Below, piece after piece: positions 56,296-64,000 of a DNA stretch of 64,000 nucleotides. The stretch is from Ruicaihuangia caeni (GTDB lineage: Bacteria > Actinomycetota > Actinomycetes > Actinomycetales > Microbacteriaceae), in contig NZ_JASATX010000001.1 of the NCBI RefSeq assembly GCF_029952955.1, positions 124,001-188,000 of the forward strand, in the 5' to 3' direction. Each line of letters starts with the position of its first letter. Position 1 is the stretch's first letter. The notes under the pieces were generated by a model. That model was not told the origin of the DNA. It made no database searches and was given only the letters and a program-made list of their open reading frames with translations. A program made the position numbers and the translations under genes.

Positions 56296-57477
56296 TCAGC
56301 GGTAGAGGATGAGCGCGTCGCCCTGGCCGCCGCCCCCGCACAACGACACCGCAGCCTTGCCGCCACCGCGGCGCGCGAGTTCGTGCGCGGCGTGCACGGT
56401 GAGTCGGGCGCCCGACGCGCCGACCGGGTGGCCGATCGCAATGGCACCGCCGTGGATGTTCACGATGTCGCTCGAGATGCCGAGGTCGCGCATCGATTGG
56501 ACGGCGACCGCTGCGAACGCCTCGTTGATCTCGATGAAGTCGAGGTCGCCGATCTGCCATCCCTGACGCAGCAGGGCCTGCTCGATCGCGCGAGACGGCT
56601 GCGAGTGCAGTGAGTTGTCAGGCCCGGCCACTCGGCCGTGCTTGCCCACGATCGCGAGCCACTCGTACCCGTTCCTCTCCGCCCACTCCCGATCGGCGAC
56701 GACGAGCGCTGCCGCACCATCGCTGATGGGCGACGAGTTGCCCGCCGTGATGGTGCCCTCCGGGTCGAAGGCCGGCCGCAGCTTCGCGAGGGTCTCCACG
56801 GTGCTGTCGGGGCGCACGCCCTCATCGGTCGTGATCGTCGTGACCTCGCCCTTGCGTCCCGTGATCTCGACCGGCGCGATCTCGGCATCGAAGAGTCCGG
56901 ATGCCTGGGCCGCGGCGGCGCGCTGGTGGGAGGCCGCGGCAACGGCATCCTGATCCTCCCGAGAGATGCCGAGACGGCTCAGCGGACGTTCCGTCGAAAG
57001 CCCCATCGACTCGTGATCGAAGGCGTCCAGCAGGCCGTCGTGCTCCATGTGGTCCACTGCGGCCACGGCGCCGTAGCCCCAGCCCATGCGCGTACCGAGC
57101 AGAAGGTGGGGCGCCTGGGTCATCGACTCCATGCCGCCGGCGACCACGACCTCGGCGTCGCCCTCCCTGATCATGCGAGCCGCATCGATCACCGCGCTCA
57201 CGCCTGAGAGGCACACCCGGTTGATGAGCGTGGTCGGTACGTTCCACCCGATGCCCGCACGGATGGCGGCCTGCCGCGCCGGGTTCTGTCCCGCGCCGGC
57301 GGGAAGCACCTGGCCCATGATGACGTGCCCGATCTGCTCTGCCGGCACACCGGAGCGCTCGAGCGCTGCCTTGATGGCAACCGTTCCGAGGTCGACGGAG
57401 CTCTGCGATGCGAGCTGGCCCTTCACGCGCCCCTGCGGCGTGCGCGCTCCCGACAGGATCACGACTTCATTCGGCAT
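56296..57477 (-). CDS. Acetyl-CoA C-acetyltransferase (thiolase)
   Basis: This 393-residue thiolase condenses or cleaves acetoacetyl-CoA and longer 3-ketoacyl-CoAs. The nucleophilic Cys is in INRVCLSGVSAV, the base His in HGGAIAIGHPVGASGA, and the second Cys in AVSLCGGGGQGDA. ATG 57477 (MPNEVVILSG) has AAGGAG upstream; a longer opening to 57546 is unlikely. It interrupts the protease-ispG order and runs against the surrounding genes, so it is probably independent. Confidence 0.93.
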   Translation of the reverse strand: MPNEVVILSGARTPQGRVKGQLASQSSVDLGTVAIKAALERSGVPAEQIGHVIMGQVLPAGAGQNPARQAAIRAGIGWNVPTTLINRVCLSGVSAVIDAARMIREGDAEVVVAGGMESMTQAPHLLLGTRMGWGYGAVAAVDHMEHDGLLDAFDHESMGLSTERPLSRLGISREDQDAVAAASHQRAAAAQASGLFDAEIAPVEITGRKGEVTTITTDEGVRPDSTVETLAKLRPAFDPEGTITAGNSSPISDGAAALVVADREWAERNGYEWLAIVGKHGRVAGPDNSLHSQPSRAIEQALLRQGWQIGDLDFIEINEAFAAVAVQSMRDLGISSDIVNIHGGAIAIGHPVGASGARLTVHAAHELARRGGGKAAVSLCGGGGQGDALILYR

Positions 57478-57665
57478 GTACGGCTCCTTCGCCCCGGTCG
57501 TTCGAGCACGCACCTGGCGCTCCACTGCTGCAATCGACAGTAGCAAGCGCGGATGCTGCCGAGCGCACGCGGCATTCGTTACGCCTTCGAGATCGCTTCC
57601 CTGCCAAGCTGGCCGACATGTTGGGCAGTCGCCATCTGGAACGCGGGCGCGGAGGAGTCAACACC

Positions 57666-58361
57666 GTGCGGGCCGCGATTGTCAGCGCGCTCGCAATCGC
57701 GGTGCTCAGCTCGTGCGCCGCGTCGCCGGTCGCGAAGCCGCAGTCGACCTCCTCTCCGCAGCCGGCATCGCCCACCGCTGAGCCGCCAGCGAAGGTGGCG
57801 GCGATCGTGGTCGCGCCGACGATGCTCGAGTTGGCTGATGCCGAAGGTCGCGTGCTCAAGCGGCTGAGCTACGACCTCGACGCAGTCGAGTTCACCGACG
57901 AGCTCGTAGCCGCGATCGGGAGCGCTCCAGAAGTGGTCGAGTGGCCGGGGCAGTGCTGCCATGACCCGCGCACCACCTACTACCGCTGGCCCGGTTTCAT
58001 CGTCGGCGACGACCATCCCGGCCATTTCGCCGACGACCTCACCACCTGGGTCGACGAAGACGGCCCCGATGTGAGGGCCATGAATCTCGCGGTGTATGTG
58101 AAGTCGGCTTCGGTCGGCGAGCTCGAGATCCGCACGCCCTCCGGGTTCCGGATAGGCGATGATCTCGACGCGCTCGCCGCCGAGTACGGGGTGGCCTACG
58201 ACCCTGCAGGCGAATGGGCTGAAATCCCCCTTGAACACGGTGCCGAACTCGGCCCATCCGAGGTTCCGGGGGAACTCAACGCCTACTTCGTGGTCGTCAC
58301 CCGTGGCGGCGAGACGATTCAGCTCAAAGCACCGGAGCAACTCGGGGTCGGGCGCACCTGA
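57666..58361 (+). CDS. Unknown lipoprotein
   Basis: This 231-residue protein has a lipoprotein signal peptide (MRAAIVSALAIAVLSSC, lipidated C17) and a Ser/Pro/Ala-rich linker (about 18-45). The mature domain of about 185 residues resembles nothing I recognise. It contains a Cys pair (GQCCHDP) and acidic segments. GTG 57666 has a strong GGAGGAG at 57651-57657; a longer upstream frame is Arg-rich and unlikely. It stands between thiolase and ispG. Confidence 0.75.
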   Translation: MRAAIVSALAIAVLSSCAASPVAKPQSTSSPQPASPTAEPPAKVAAIVVAPTMLELADAEGRVLKRLSYDLDAVEFTDELVAAIGSAPEVVEWPGQCCHDPRTTYYRWPGFIVGDDHPGHFADDLTTWVDEDGPDVRAMNLAVYVKSASVGELEIRTPSGFRIGDDLDALAAEYGVAYDPAGEWAEIPLEHGAELGPSEVPGELNAYFVVVTRGGETIQLKAPEQLGVGRT

Positions 58362-58424
58362 CCGCCCGAAGGGTCGCCGTCGAACCTGATGGGTACCGCT
58401 CCGGCTATGCGCAGGCTCCAGAAG

Positions 58425-58430
58425 TAGACT
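58425..58430 (+). promoter_or_regulatory. Candidate -10 box (TAGACT), leaderless
   Basis: TAGACT ends 6 nt before the GTG start of ispG at 58437. The proS box has the same sequence and spacing. Confidence 0.5.
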
Positions 58431-58436
58431 CGTCGC

Positions 58437-59588
58437 GTGGCTGCAGTGAACCTCGGTATGCCGAGAATCCCCGAAACGCTTGCTCCGCGGCGAAAGTCCC
58501 GCCAGATCAAGGTCGGCAAGGTGCTCGTGGGCGGAGACGCGCCCGTGAGCGTGCAGTCGATGACCACGACGCCGACAACGAACATCAACGCGACGCTGCA
58601 GCAGATCGCCGAGCTCACCGCATCCGGCTGTGACATCGTGCGCGTCGCCGTGCCGAGCCGCGACGATGCAGAGGCGCTCCCGATCATCGCGAAGAAGAGC
58701 CAGATCCCGGTCATCGCCGACATCCACTTCCAGCCCAACTACGTGTACGCCGCGATCGACGCCGGCTGCGCTGCGGTGCGGGTCAACCCCGGCAACATCC
58801 GTAAGTTCGACGACCAGGTCGGTGAGATCGCCCGGCGCGCTCAAGCAGCGGGCGTCAGCCTGCGCATCGGAGTGAACGCGGGCTCGCTCGACCCCCGCCT
58901 GCTCGAGAAGTACGGCAAGCCGACCGCCGAGGCGCTCGTCGAGAGCGCTGTGTGGGAGGCGAGCCTCTTCGAGGAGCACGACTTCCACGACTTCAAGATC
59001 TCGGTCAAGCACCACGACCCGATCGTGATGGTGAAGGCCTACCGCCAGCTCGCCGAACGGGGCGACTGGCCGCTGCATCTGGGCGTCACCGAGGCGGGCC
59101 CGGCCTTCCAGGGCACCATCAAGAGCGCCACGGCCTTCGGCATCCTGCTCGGCGAGGGCATCGGAGACACCATTCGTGTCTCTCTCTCCGCACCGCCCGC
59201 CGAAGAGGTCAAGGTCGGGCTTCAGATCCTCCAGTCGCTGAACCTGCGAGAGCGCAAGCTCGAGATCGTCTCGTGCCCCAGTTGCGGGCGCGCCCAGGTC
59301 GACGTGTACTCGCTCGCCGACCGTGTCACCGCCGGACTCGAGGGCATGAGCGTGCCGCTGCGCGTCGCCGTGATGGGCTGCGTGGTGAACGGTCCTGGTG
59401 AAGCGCGCGAAGCCGACCTCGGCGTCGCGAGCGGCAACGGCAAGGGCCAGATCTTCGTGAAGGGCGAGGTCATCAAGACCGTGCCGGAGGCGGAGATCGT
59501 CGAGACCCTGATCGCCGAGGCGAACCGCATCGCAGCGAGCATGCCCGCGAGCGAGAGCGGCGAACCCACGGTCACCGTCGGCGCGTGA
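58437..59588 (+). CDS. ispG: HMBPP synthase (4Fe-4S)
   Basis: This 383-residue enzyme of the MEP pathway reduces methylerythritol cyclodiphosphate to hydroxymethylbutenyl diphosphate. The N-terminal TIM-barrel region includes [18 protein letters not shown]. The 4Fe-4S ligands are in SCPSCGR and [15 protein letters not shown]. It appears leaderless and separated from dxr by a thiolase and a lipoprotein gene. Confidence 0.96.
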   Translation: MAAVNLGMPRIPETLAPRRKSRQIKVGKVLVGGDAPVSVQSMTTTPTTNINATLQQIAELTASGCDIVRVAVPSRDDAEALPIIAKKSQIPVIADIHFQPNYVYAAIDAGCAAVRVNPGNIRKFDDQVGEIARRAQAAGVSLRIGVNAGSLDPRLLEKYGKPTAEALVESAVWEASLFEEHDFHDFKISVKHHDPIVMVKAYRQLAERGDWPLHLGVTEAGPAFQGTIKSATAFGILLGEGIGDTIRVSLSAPPAEEVKVGLQILQSLNLRERKLEIVSCPSCGRAQVDVYSLADRVTAGLEGMSVPLRVAVMGCVVNGPGEAREADLGVASGNGKGQIFVKGEVIKTVPEAEIVETLIAEANRIAASMPASESGEPTVTVGA

Positions 59589-59644
59589 CGAAGCCCGTGT
59601 GCTGACGATCGACTGATCCGACGGAACTGATCCGAGGGGCGAGG

Positions 59645-61072
59645 ATGCCTGTTGTGACGGATGTCGCTGCCGTGGACGTCGCGCGCGTCCAACGGCGCAC
59701 CCTCGGTGTTCTCGCGACCGGTCAGGTGCTCAGCGGCGTGGGCATGGGGTCGACGCTCTCGCTCGGCGCCTTGCTCACGGAGCACGTCTCCGGCGAGGCC
59801 GCCCTATCGGGTCTCGCAGCGACCATGCTCACGCTCGGCGCGGCTGCGCTCGCCATTCCGCTCGCGCGAGTCGCCGCGCGCACTGGCCGGCGGATCGCCC
59901 TCGCTTCGGGCGGCGCGCTTGCGGCCCTTGGCGCAGTGGTCATCATCGCCGCCGCAGCGTGGATGCAGTTCTGGCTCCTGCTCGTGGGGCTCGCGGTGCT
60001 CGGCGCCGGCTCGGCCGTGAACCTTCAGGCCAGATTCGCCGCCGCCGATCTCGCGTCACCCACTCGCCGTGGGCGCGACCTCTCGCTGGTGGTGTGGGCG
60101 ACGACGATCGGCGTGGCAGTCGGTCCCAACCTGCTCGAGCCGGGGGAGATCGTCGGCGGGGCCATCGGGCTGCCCGAACTCACGGGCGGGTTCGCCTTCG
60201 CGATCCTCGCGCAGCTCGCAGCGATGACGCTGTACCTGAGCGCGCTACGACCCGACCCGCTGCTCACGGCGCTCTCGCTCGAGAGCAGGGCTCCCGCATC
60301 CGCCGCTCCGCAGGACGCGTCTACTGCGCCAGCAGCCGCAGCCGCAGCCGCAGCGGCATCGGCGTCGGTGGGCGGCGAGACCGACGTGAGCACCGCGACC
60401 GGGCCGGTGCTTCTCGGCGCGGCGGAACCTGCTGAGGAGGCTGCCGAACGAGCAGGCGCCGCGGTTGCCCGGACGAGGCGAGTCGGCCCCTTCAGCATCC
60501 TCGTCGAGAAGCCGCGAGCCCTCATCGCCATCGTCGCCGTGGTGCTGAGTCACGCGACCATGGTCGCGGTGATGGCGATGACGCCTCTGCACCTCACGCA
60601 GCACGGCGGCACGCTCGTGATCGTCGGCATCGTGATCAGCATGCATACGGCGAGCATGTACGCGCTTTCGCCGTTGTTCGGCTGGCTCAGCGACCGCTTG
60701 GGCCGGGTGCCGGTCATCGTGCTCGGGCAACTCGTCTTCGTCGCCTCCCTCGTGCTCAACTGGGTCGCCGGTGGCGATCATGCGACCGTCGGCATCGCGC
60801 TCGCGCTCCTCGGCCTCGGCTGGTCGGCATCGACGGTGTCCGGCTCCGCCATGCTCACCGACGCGCTCGAGCCCGGCGAACGGGCACGCGTGCAGGGGCT
60901 CTCCGACACAGCGATGAATCTCGCCGGTGCCGGCGGCGGCGCCCTCGCGGGGCTCATCATGGCGCTGCTCGGCTACGGCGGCCTGAACGCCCTCACGCTG
61001 CTGCTCGTCGCGGGAGTGCTGGCGGCGCTCGCCCTCGGCATCCGCCCGCTCCGCCCCGTCCGCGCAGCCTGA
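59645..61072 (+). CDS. Major facilitator superfamily transporter
   Basis: This 475-residue transporter has twelve predicted helices in two six-helix halves. The cytoplasmic linker between them contains a polyalanine run (PAAAAAAAAAASASVGG). GWLSDRLGRVPVIVLG is the conserved MFS loop between helices of the second half. The substrate is unknown; the closest resemblance I can name is to drug/metabolite efflux MFS proteins. ATG 59645 follows GAGGGGCGAGG. Confidence 0.85.
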   Translation: MPVVTDVAAVDVARVQRRTLGVLATGQVLSGVGMGSTLSLGALLTEHVSGEAALSGLAATMLTLGAAALAIPLARVAARTGRRIALASGGALAALGAVVIIAAAAWMQFWLLLVGLAVLGAGSAVNLQARFAAADLASPTRRGRDLSLVVWATTIGVAVGPNLLEPGEIVGGAIGLPELTGGFAFAILAQLAAMTLYLSALRPDPLLTALSLESRAPASAAPQDASTAPAAAAAAAAASASVGGETDVSTATGPVLLGAAEPAEEAAERAGAAVARTRRVGPFSILVEKPRALIAIVAVVLSHATMVAVMAMTPLHLTQHGGTLVIVGIVISMHTASMYALSPLFGWLSDRLGRVPVIVLGQLVFVASLVLNWVAGGDHATVGIALALLGLGWSASTVSGSAMLTDALEPGERARVQGLSDTAMNLAGAGGGALAGLIMALLGYGGLNALTLLLVAGVLAALALGIRPLRPVRAA

Positions 61073-61130
61073 GCGCCCCCGCGCGCCCCCGCGCTCGCGC
61101 CGCCTGCCCCGCCCGCGCGGCTGCCCTTCC

Positions 61131-61176
61131 GCGCGCCCCGCGGCTGCCCTTCCTCGCGCCCCGCGGCTGCCCTTCT
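61131..61176 (+). repeat. Two 23-nt tandem repeats
   Basis: The units read as C-rich CGCGCCCCGCGGCTGCCCTT and differ at two positions. A third, degenerate copy lies at about 61108-61130. Confidence 0.8.
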
Positions 61177-61210
61177 TACCCCCTGCCCCACCCTCGCGTT
61201 CGAACCCCTT

Positions 61211-61267
61211 CGAGATGACAGAATCTGCGCGCTCCGGGCCCGAAAAGGTGCCGATCGTGTCATCTCG
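61211..61267. repeat. 57-bp element with 10-bp inverted ends
   Basis: CGAGATGACA (61211-61220) is repeated inverted as TGTCATCTCG (61258-61267) around a 37-nt centre containing CGGGCCCG. It could be a dispersed palindromic element, a small RNA structure or a regulator site upstream of proS. Confidence 0.55.
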
Positions 61268-61361
61268 GCGGAGTGGATGCTCGCACACGGGGAGACGGGG
61301 CGGCGGCGAGACGGCGGGGGAGCCGGAGGCGGGGGAGAAAAGGGGGCGGGATGCCGCGAAC

Positions 61362-61367
61362 TAGACT
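61362..61367 (+). promoter_or_regulatory. Candidate -10 box (TAGACT), leaderless
   Basis: TAGACT ends 6 nt before the GTG start of proS at 61374. Confidence 0.5.
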
Positions 61368-61373
61368 TGCGGC

Positions 61374-63155
61374 GTGGTCACCCGTCTCTCCCACCTCTTC
61401 CTCCGCACGCTCCGCGAAGACCCCGTCGACGCCGAGGTCGCCAGCCACAAGCTACTGGTGCGCGCCGGGTACATCCGCCGCCAGGCGCCGGGCATCTTCG
61501 CCTGGCTGCCGCTCGGGCTGCGGGTGAAGGCCCGCATCGAGACGATCATCCGCGAGGAGATGGCCGCGGCGGGTGCGCAGGAGGTGCATTTCCCGGCCCT
61601 GCTGCCGCGCGAGCCCTATGAGGCCACCAACCGCTGGACCGAGTACGGCCCGAACCTCTTCCGACTGCAGGACCGGCGAGAGACCGACTACCTGCTCGCG
61701 CCCACGCACGAGGAACCGTTCACGCTGCTGGTGAAAGACCTGTACTCCTCGTACAAGGACCTTCCCGTCACGCTCTACCAGATCCAGGACAAGTACCGCG
61801 ACGAGGCGCGCCCCCGTGCGGGCCTGCTGCGCGGCCGCGAGTTCACCATGAAGGACGCCTACTCCTTCGACGTCACCGACGAGGGGCTCGCCGAGAGCTA
61901 CCAGGCGCAGCGCGACGCCTACGAGCGGATCTTCACGCGGCTCGGGCTCGAGTACGTGATCGTCCAGGCGGATGCCGGCGCGATGGGCGGGTCGCGCAGC
62001 GAGGAGTTCCTGCACCCCACCGAGGTCGGCGAAGACACCTTCGTGCGCTCGGCCGGGGGATACGCGGCCAACGTGGAGGCCTACCAGACGCCCGCGTCCG
62101 AGGCGCTCCCGATCGACGGGCAACCTGAGCCGATCGTCGTCGATACCCCCGACTCGAGCACGATCCTCGGGCTCATCGATGAGCTCAACACCAATCAGGC
62201 ACGCACCGACCGCGCATGGCTCGCGTCCGACACGCTGAAGAATGTCGTGCTGGCGCTCACGCACCAAGACGGCTCACGCGAACTCGTCGTCGTCGGGATG
62301 CCGGGCGACCGCGAGGTCGACATGAAGCGCGCCGAGGTGGTCTTCGCGCCCGCCGATGTGGAACCGGCATCCGAGTCGGACTTCGCCAAGCACCCGCGGC
62401 TCGTGAGGGGCTACCTCGGGCCGTGGACGCCAACTGGGGCCGTGCTCGGCGAGACGTCGAGCAGCGGCATCCGGTACCTGCTCGATCCTCGCGTCGTCGA
62501 GGGCACCGCCTGGGTCACCGGCGCGAACGAGCACGGCAAGCACGTGCTGAGCCTCATCGCCGGCCGCGACTTCACCGCCGACGGCGTGGCTGACATCGCG
62601 GAGGTGCACGAGGGAGACCCGGCACCGGATGGCTCCGGGCCGATCGAGGCCGCGAGGGGCATGGAGATCGGCCACGTGTTCCAGCTCGGCCGCAAGTACG
62701 CCGAGGCGCTCGGGCTGCAGGTGCTCGACGAGAACGGCAAGCTGGTCACCGTCACCATGGGCTCGTACGGCATCGGAGTGACCCGCATCATGGCGGTTCT
62801 CGCCGAGACGAACCATGACGACAAGGGGCTCACGTGGCCGGAGCAGGTCGCGCCCTTCGACGTGCACGTGGTCGCAACAGGCAAGGATGCCGCGGTCTAC
62901 ACGATCGCCGAAGAGCTCGTTTCGCAGCTGGAGGGCTTCGGACACGATGTGCTGTACGACGATCGCCCGAAGGTGTCACCGGGCGTGAAGTTCGGCGACG
63001 CCGAACTGCTCGGCGTCCCACGAATCGTGATCGTCGGGCGCACGGCCGCTGACGGCATTGTCGAATTGTGGAACCGCCGCACCGGCGAGCGTGAGCAGGT
63101 CGCGATCGCCGACGTCGTGAGCCGGCTCTCTGCGGCAGAAGCGAGCGCGAACTAG
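61374..63155 (+). CDS. proS: Prolyl-tRNA synthetase, bacterial type
   Basis: This 593-residue class II synthetase charges tRNA-Pro. The N-terminus ([19 protein letters not shown]) and motif 2 region ([22 protein letters not shown]) are clear. An editing insertion domain (about residues 230-370) removes mischarged Ala-tRNA, and the C-terminal anticodon domain follows ([16 protein letters not shown]). Its stop overlaps the stop of a convergent small gene by 2 bp. Confidence 0.97.
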   Translation: MVTRLSHLFLRTLREDPVDAEVASHKLLVRAGYIRRQAPGIFAWLPLGLRVKARIETIIREEMAAAGAQEVHFPALLPREPYEATNRWTEYGPNLFRLQDRRETDYLLAPTHEEPFTLLVKDLYSSYKDLPVTLYQIQDKYRDEARPRAGLLRGREFTMKDAYSFDVTDEGLAESYQAQRDAYERIFTRLGLEYVIVQADAGAMGGSRSEEFLHPTEVGEDTFVRSAGGYAANVEAYQTPASEALPIDGQPEPIVVDTPDSSTILGLIDELNTNQARTDRAWLASDTLKNVVLALTHQDGSRELVVVGMPGDREVDMKRAEVVFAPADVEPASESDFAKHPRLVRGYLGPWTPTGAVLGETSSSGIRYLLDPRVVEGTAWVTGANEHGKHVLSLIAGRDFTADGVADIAEVHEGDPAPDGSGPIEAARGMEIGHVFQLGRKYAEALGLQVLDENGKLVTVTMGSYGIGVTRIMAVLAETNHDDKGLTWPEQVAPFDVHVVATGKDAAVYTIAEELVSQLEGFGHDVLYDDRPKVSPGVKFGDAELLGVPRIVIVGRTAADGIVELWNRRTGEREQVAIADVVSRLSAAEASAN

Positions 63156-63478
63156 GCTGTGCCGGCCGCGCCGTCCATGCGTTCGACCTGAGGAGTCTGC
63201 CTCGCCTCCACAGGGCCGGCCGGTGCTAGCGCCGTTGCCGAATTGATCTTGGCGATCACGATCGAGACGCCGACGAACACGGCTCCCAGTGGAATGCCGA
63301 TCTGGGCGACCGCCTGTATGGCGAAGTCGATCACTGTGTACTCGATCGGCCTATCCCAGAGGGCGTTCGATAGCGCCACTGTGACTGCGCCGGCGAAGTA
63401 GCGAGCAACCATGGCGAGAGCGATCAGCGCAATGCCGACAGAGCGGACTGTCCTGACCTCAGCGATCATGTGCGCCAT
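63152..63478 (-). CDS. Small membrane protein of unknown function
   Basis: This 108-residue protein has two or three hydrophobic segments (about residues 10-30 and 46-77) and a polar C-terminal tail. ATG 63478 ([11 protein letters not shown]) follows a GGGAG site on the minus strand. A longer reading frame runs into the nusA region and is not credible. It sits between proS and nusA, where many actinobacteria have rimP. No family was recognised. Confidence 0.65.
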   Translation of the reverse strand: MAHMIAEVRTVRSVGIALIALAMVARYFAGAVTVALSNALWDRPIEYTVIDFAIQAVAQIGIPLGAVFVGVSIVIAKINSATALAPAGPVEARQTPQVERMDGAAGTA

Positions 63479-63540
63479 ACCACTCCCTGCTTTGGGTCGC
63501 CGTGCGTCACACCGTATTTCTCGCGGGGGTGAAAGTCGAG

Positions 63541-63564
63541 CACCGGATGCGGCGGCATCCGGTG
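63541..63564. promoter_or_regulatory. Hairpin next to the nusA promoter
   Basis: A perfect 10-bp inverted repeat (63541-63550 and 63555-63564) with a 4-nt loop ends 3 nt before the TAGAAT box. It may be an operator covering the -35 region. Confidence 0.5.
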
Positions 63565-63567
63565 TCG

Positions 63568-63573
63568 TAGAAT
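63568..63573 (+). promoter_or_regulatory. Candidate -10 box (TAGAAT) for nusA
   Basis: TAGAAT would give a leader of about 70 nt before the GTG start of nusA. Confidence 0.45.
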
Positions 63574-63650
63574 GATGCGTTCCGGTGCGGCGCCGTGCCG
63601 GGTCGGGTGCGGAAGCGCACCCGCTGAGATCTGAATATTGGAGGCCCTCG

Positions 63651-64000
63651 GTGGAGATTGACCTGAGCGTGCTGCGCACGATCGAGCGCGAGCGTGAGAT
63701 CCCTTTCGAAGAGCTCGTGAGCATCATCGAGCAGGCCATCCTGACGGCGTACCTCAAGCACACCTCGGCCGGTGAGCCGCACCCGCACGACGAGCATGCG
63801 GCGGGCCAGCACGGCCACGGCGAGCACGGCGGTCGCGCGCGGGTCGAGCTCGACCGCAAGACCGGCCATGTCACGGTGTACGTTCCCGAGCTCGACGACG
63901 AGGGCAACCAGATCGGCGAGGCCGTCGACAGCCCGAGCGACTTCGGTCGAATCGCCGCATCGGCGGCGAAGCAGGTGATCAACCAGCGCCTGCGAGACAT
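63651..64000 (+). CDS. nusA: Transcription factor NusA, N-terminal part
   Basis: The gene runs off the window end; 116 codons are complete. NusA modulates pausing, termination and antitermination. The N-terminal domain is clear: IDLSVLRTIEREREIPFEEL, then RARVELDRKTGHVTVYVPEL, and FGRIAASAAKQVINQRLRD. Between them a His-rich insert (residues about 42-60, six His) breaks the first beta strand region. GTG 63651 follows TTGGAGG. No rimP gene precedes it. Confidence 0.95.
   Translation, partial: MEIDLSVLRTIEREREIPFEELVSIIEQAILTAYLKHTSAGEPHPHDEHAAGQHGHGEHGGRARVELDRKTGHVTVYVPELDDEGNQIGEAVDSPSDFGRIAASAAKQVINQRLRD

Larger units (their letters stand above)
61073..61373. other. 301-nt gap with tandem repeats and an inverted-repeat element
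   Basis: No gene was found here. Bases 61131-61153 and 61154-61176 are two nearly identical 23-nt repeats, with a degenerate third copy before them. Bases 61211-61267 form a separate element with perfect 10-bp terminal inverted repeats. Confidence 0.8.

Noticed and set aside
61190-61215. T-loop-like GTTCGAACC suggesting a tRNA
   Set aside because: No matching T-stem, anticodon arm or acceptor stem surrounds it.
63479-64000. Extension of the small minus-strand membrane protein through the nusA region
   Set aside because: It would overlap nusA and its promoter; ATG 63478 with its own Shine-Dalgarno is the better start.

Overview
The window is chromosomal DNA from a high-GC actinobacterium, most likely Microbacteriaceae (Microbacterium or a close relative). 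The basis is GC-rich codon use, GTG/TTG starts, TAnnnT -10 boxes placed 6-7 nt before start codons, and gene order. The first 20.5 kb follows the order I remember from Mycobacterium tuberculosis: argS, lysA, hom, thrC, thrB, rho, prfA, prmC, tsaC, wecA, an AtpI-like gene, then atpBEFHAGDC. It differs by lacking rpmE between rho and prfA and by having separate atpF and atpH genes. No tRNA, rRNA, IS element, prophage or CRISPR array was seen.

Layout. 1-6587: the end of argS, a DUF2993 (LmeA-like) protein, and an overlapping lysine/threonine block. 6762-13388: rho, peptide release factor 1 and its methylase, tRNA t6A synthesis, and the lipid-linked sugar transferase that starts wall-polymer synthesis. 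13567-20466: a complete F1Fo ATP synthase operon ending in a 16-bp hairpin. 20604-22593: yaaA and a DUF4192 gene. 22706-27492: an amine catabolism locus with an FAD amine oxidase, a class III aminotransferase and an Lrp regulator on the minus strand, and a divergent aminoaldehyde dehydrogenase. 44941-52549: alanine dehydrogenase, a PotDABC-type polyamine ABC transporter, an OsmC-like protein and GABA transaminase. Together these two loci can import a polyamine and take it to GABA and succinate semialdehyde. 52694-59588: an FKBP lipoprotein, dxr, a site-2 protease, a thiolase, an unknown lipoprotein and ispG (MEP isoprenoid pathway). 59645-64000: an MFS transporter, proS, a small membrane protein and the start of nusA.

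The most interesting region is 27704-44938. Eight same-strand genes encode a PP2C phosphatase, a membrane Ser/Thr kinase, a 1951-residue Ig-like/FN3 surface protein, a MoxR ATPase, a DUF58 protein, a TgpA-like membrane transglutaminase homologue, a zinc-ribbon/FHA protein and an EccC/EssC-like FtsK ATPase. The kinase to DUF58 part resembles, from memory, the bifidobacterial 'PFNA' cluster. The transglutaminase homologue has lost its catalytic Cys and His. The kinase has no Thr or Tyr in its activation loop. The FHA and FtsK genes look like a split EssC without visible WXG100 substrates. I read it as a phospho-signalling and envelope or secretion module whose function is not established.

Smaller signals include short tandem repeats near gene ends, a Gln-rich repeat in Rho, a His-rich insert in NusA, a 14-codon minicistron joining prfA to prmC, and many apparently leaderless promoters.
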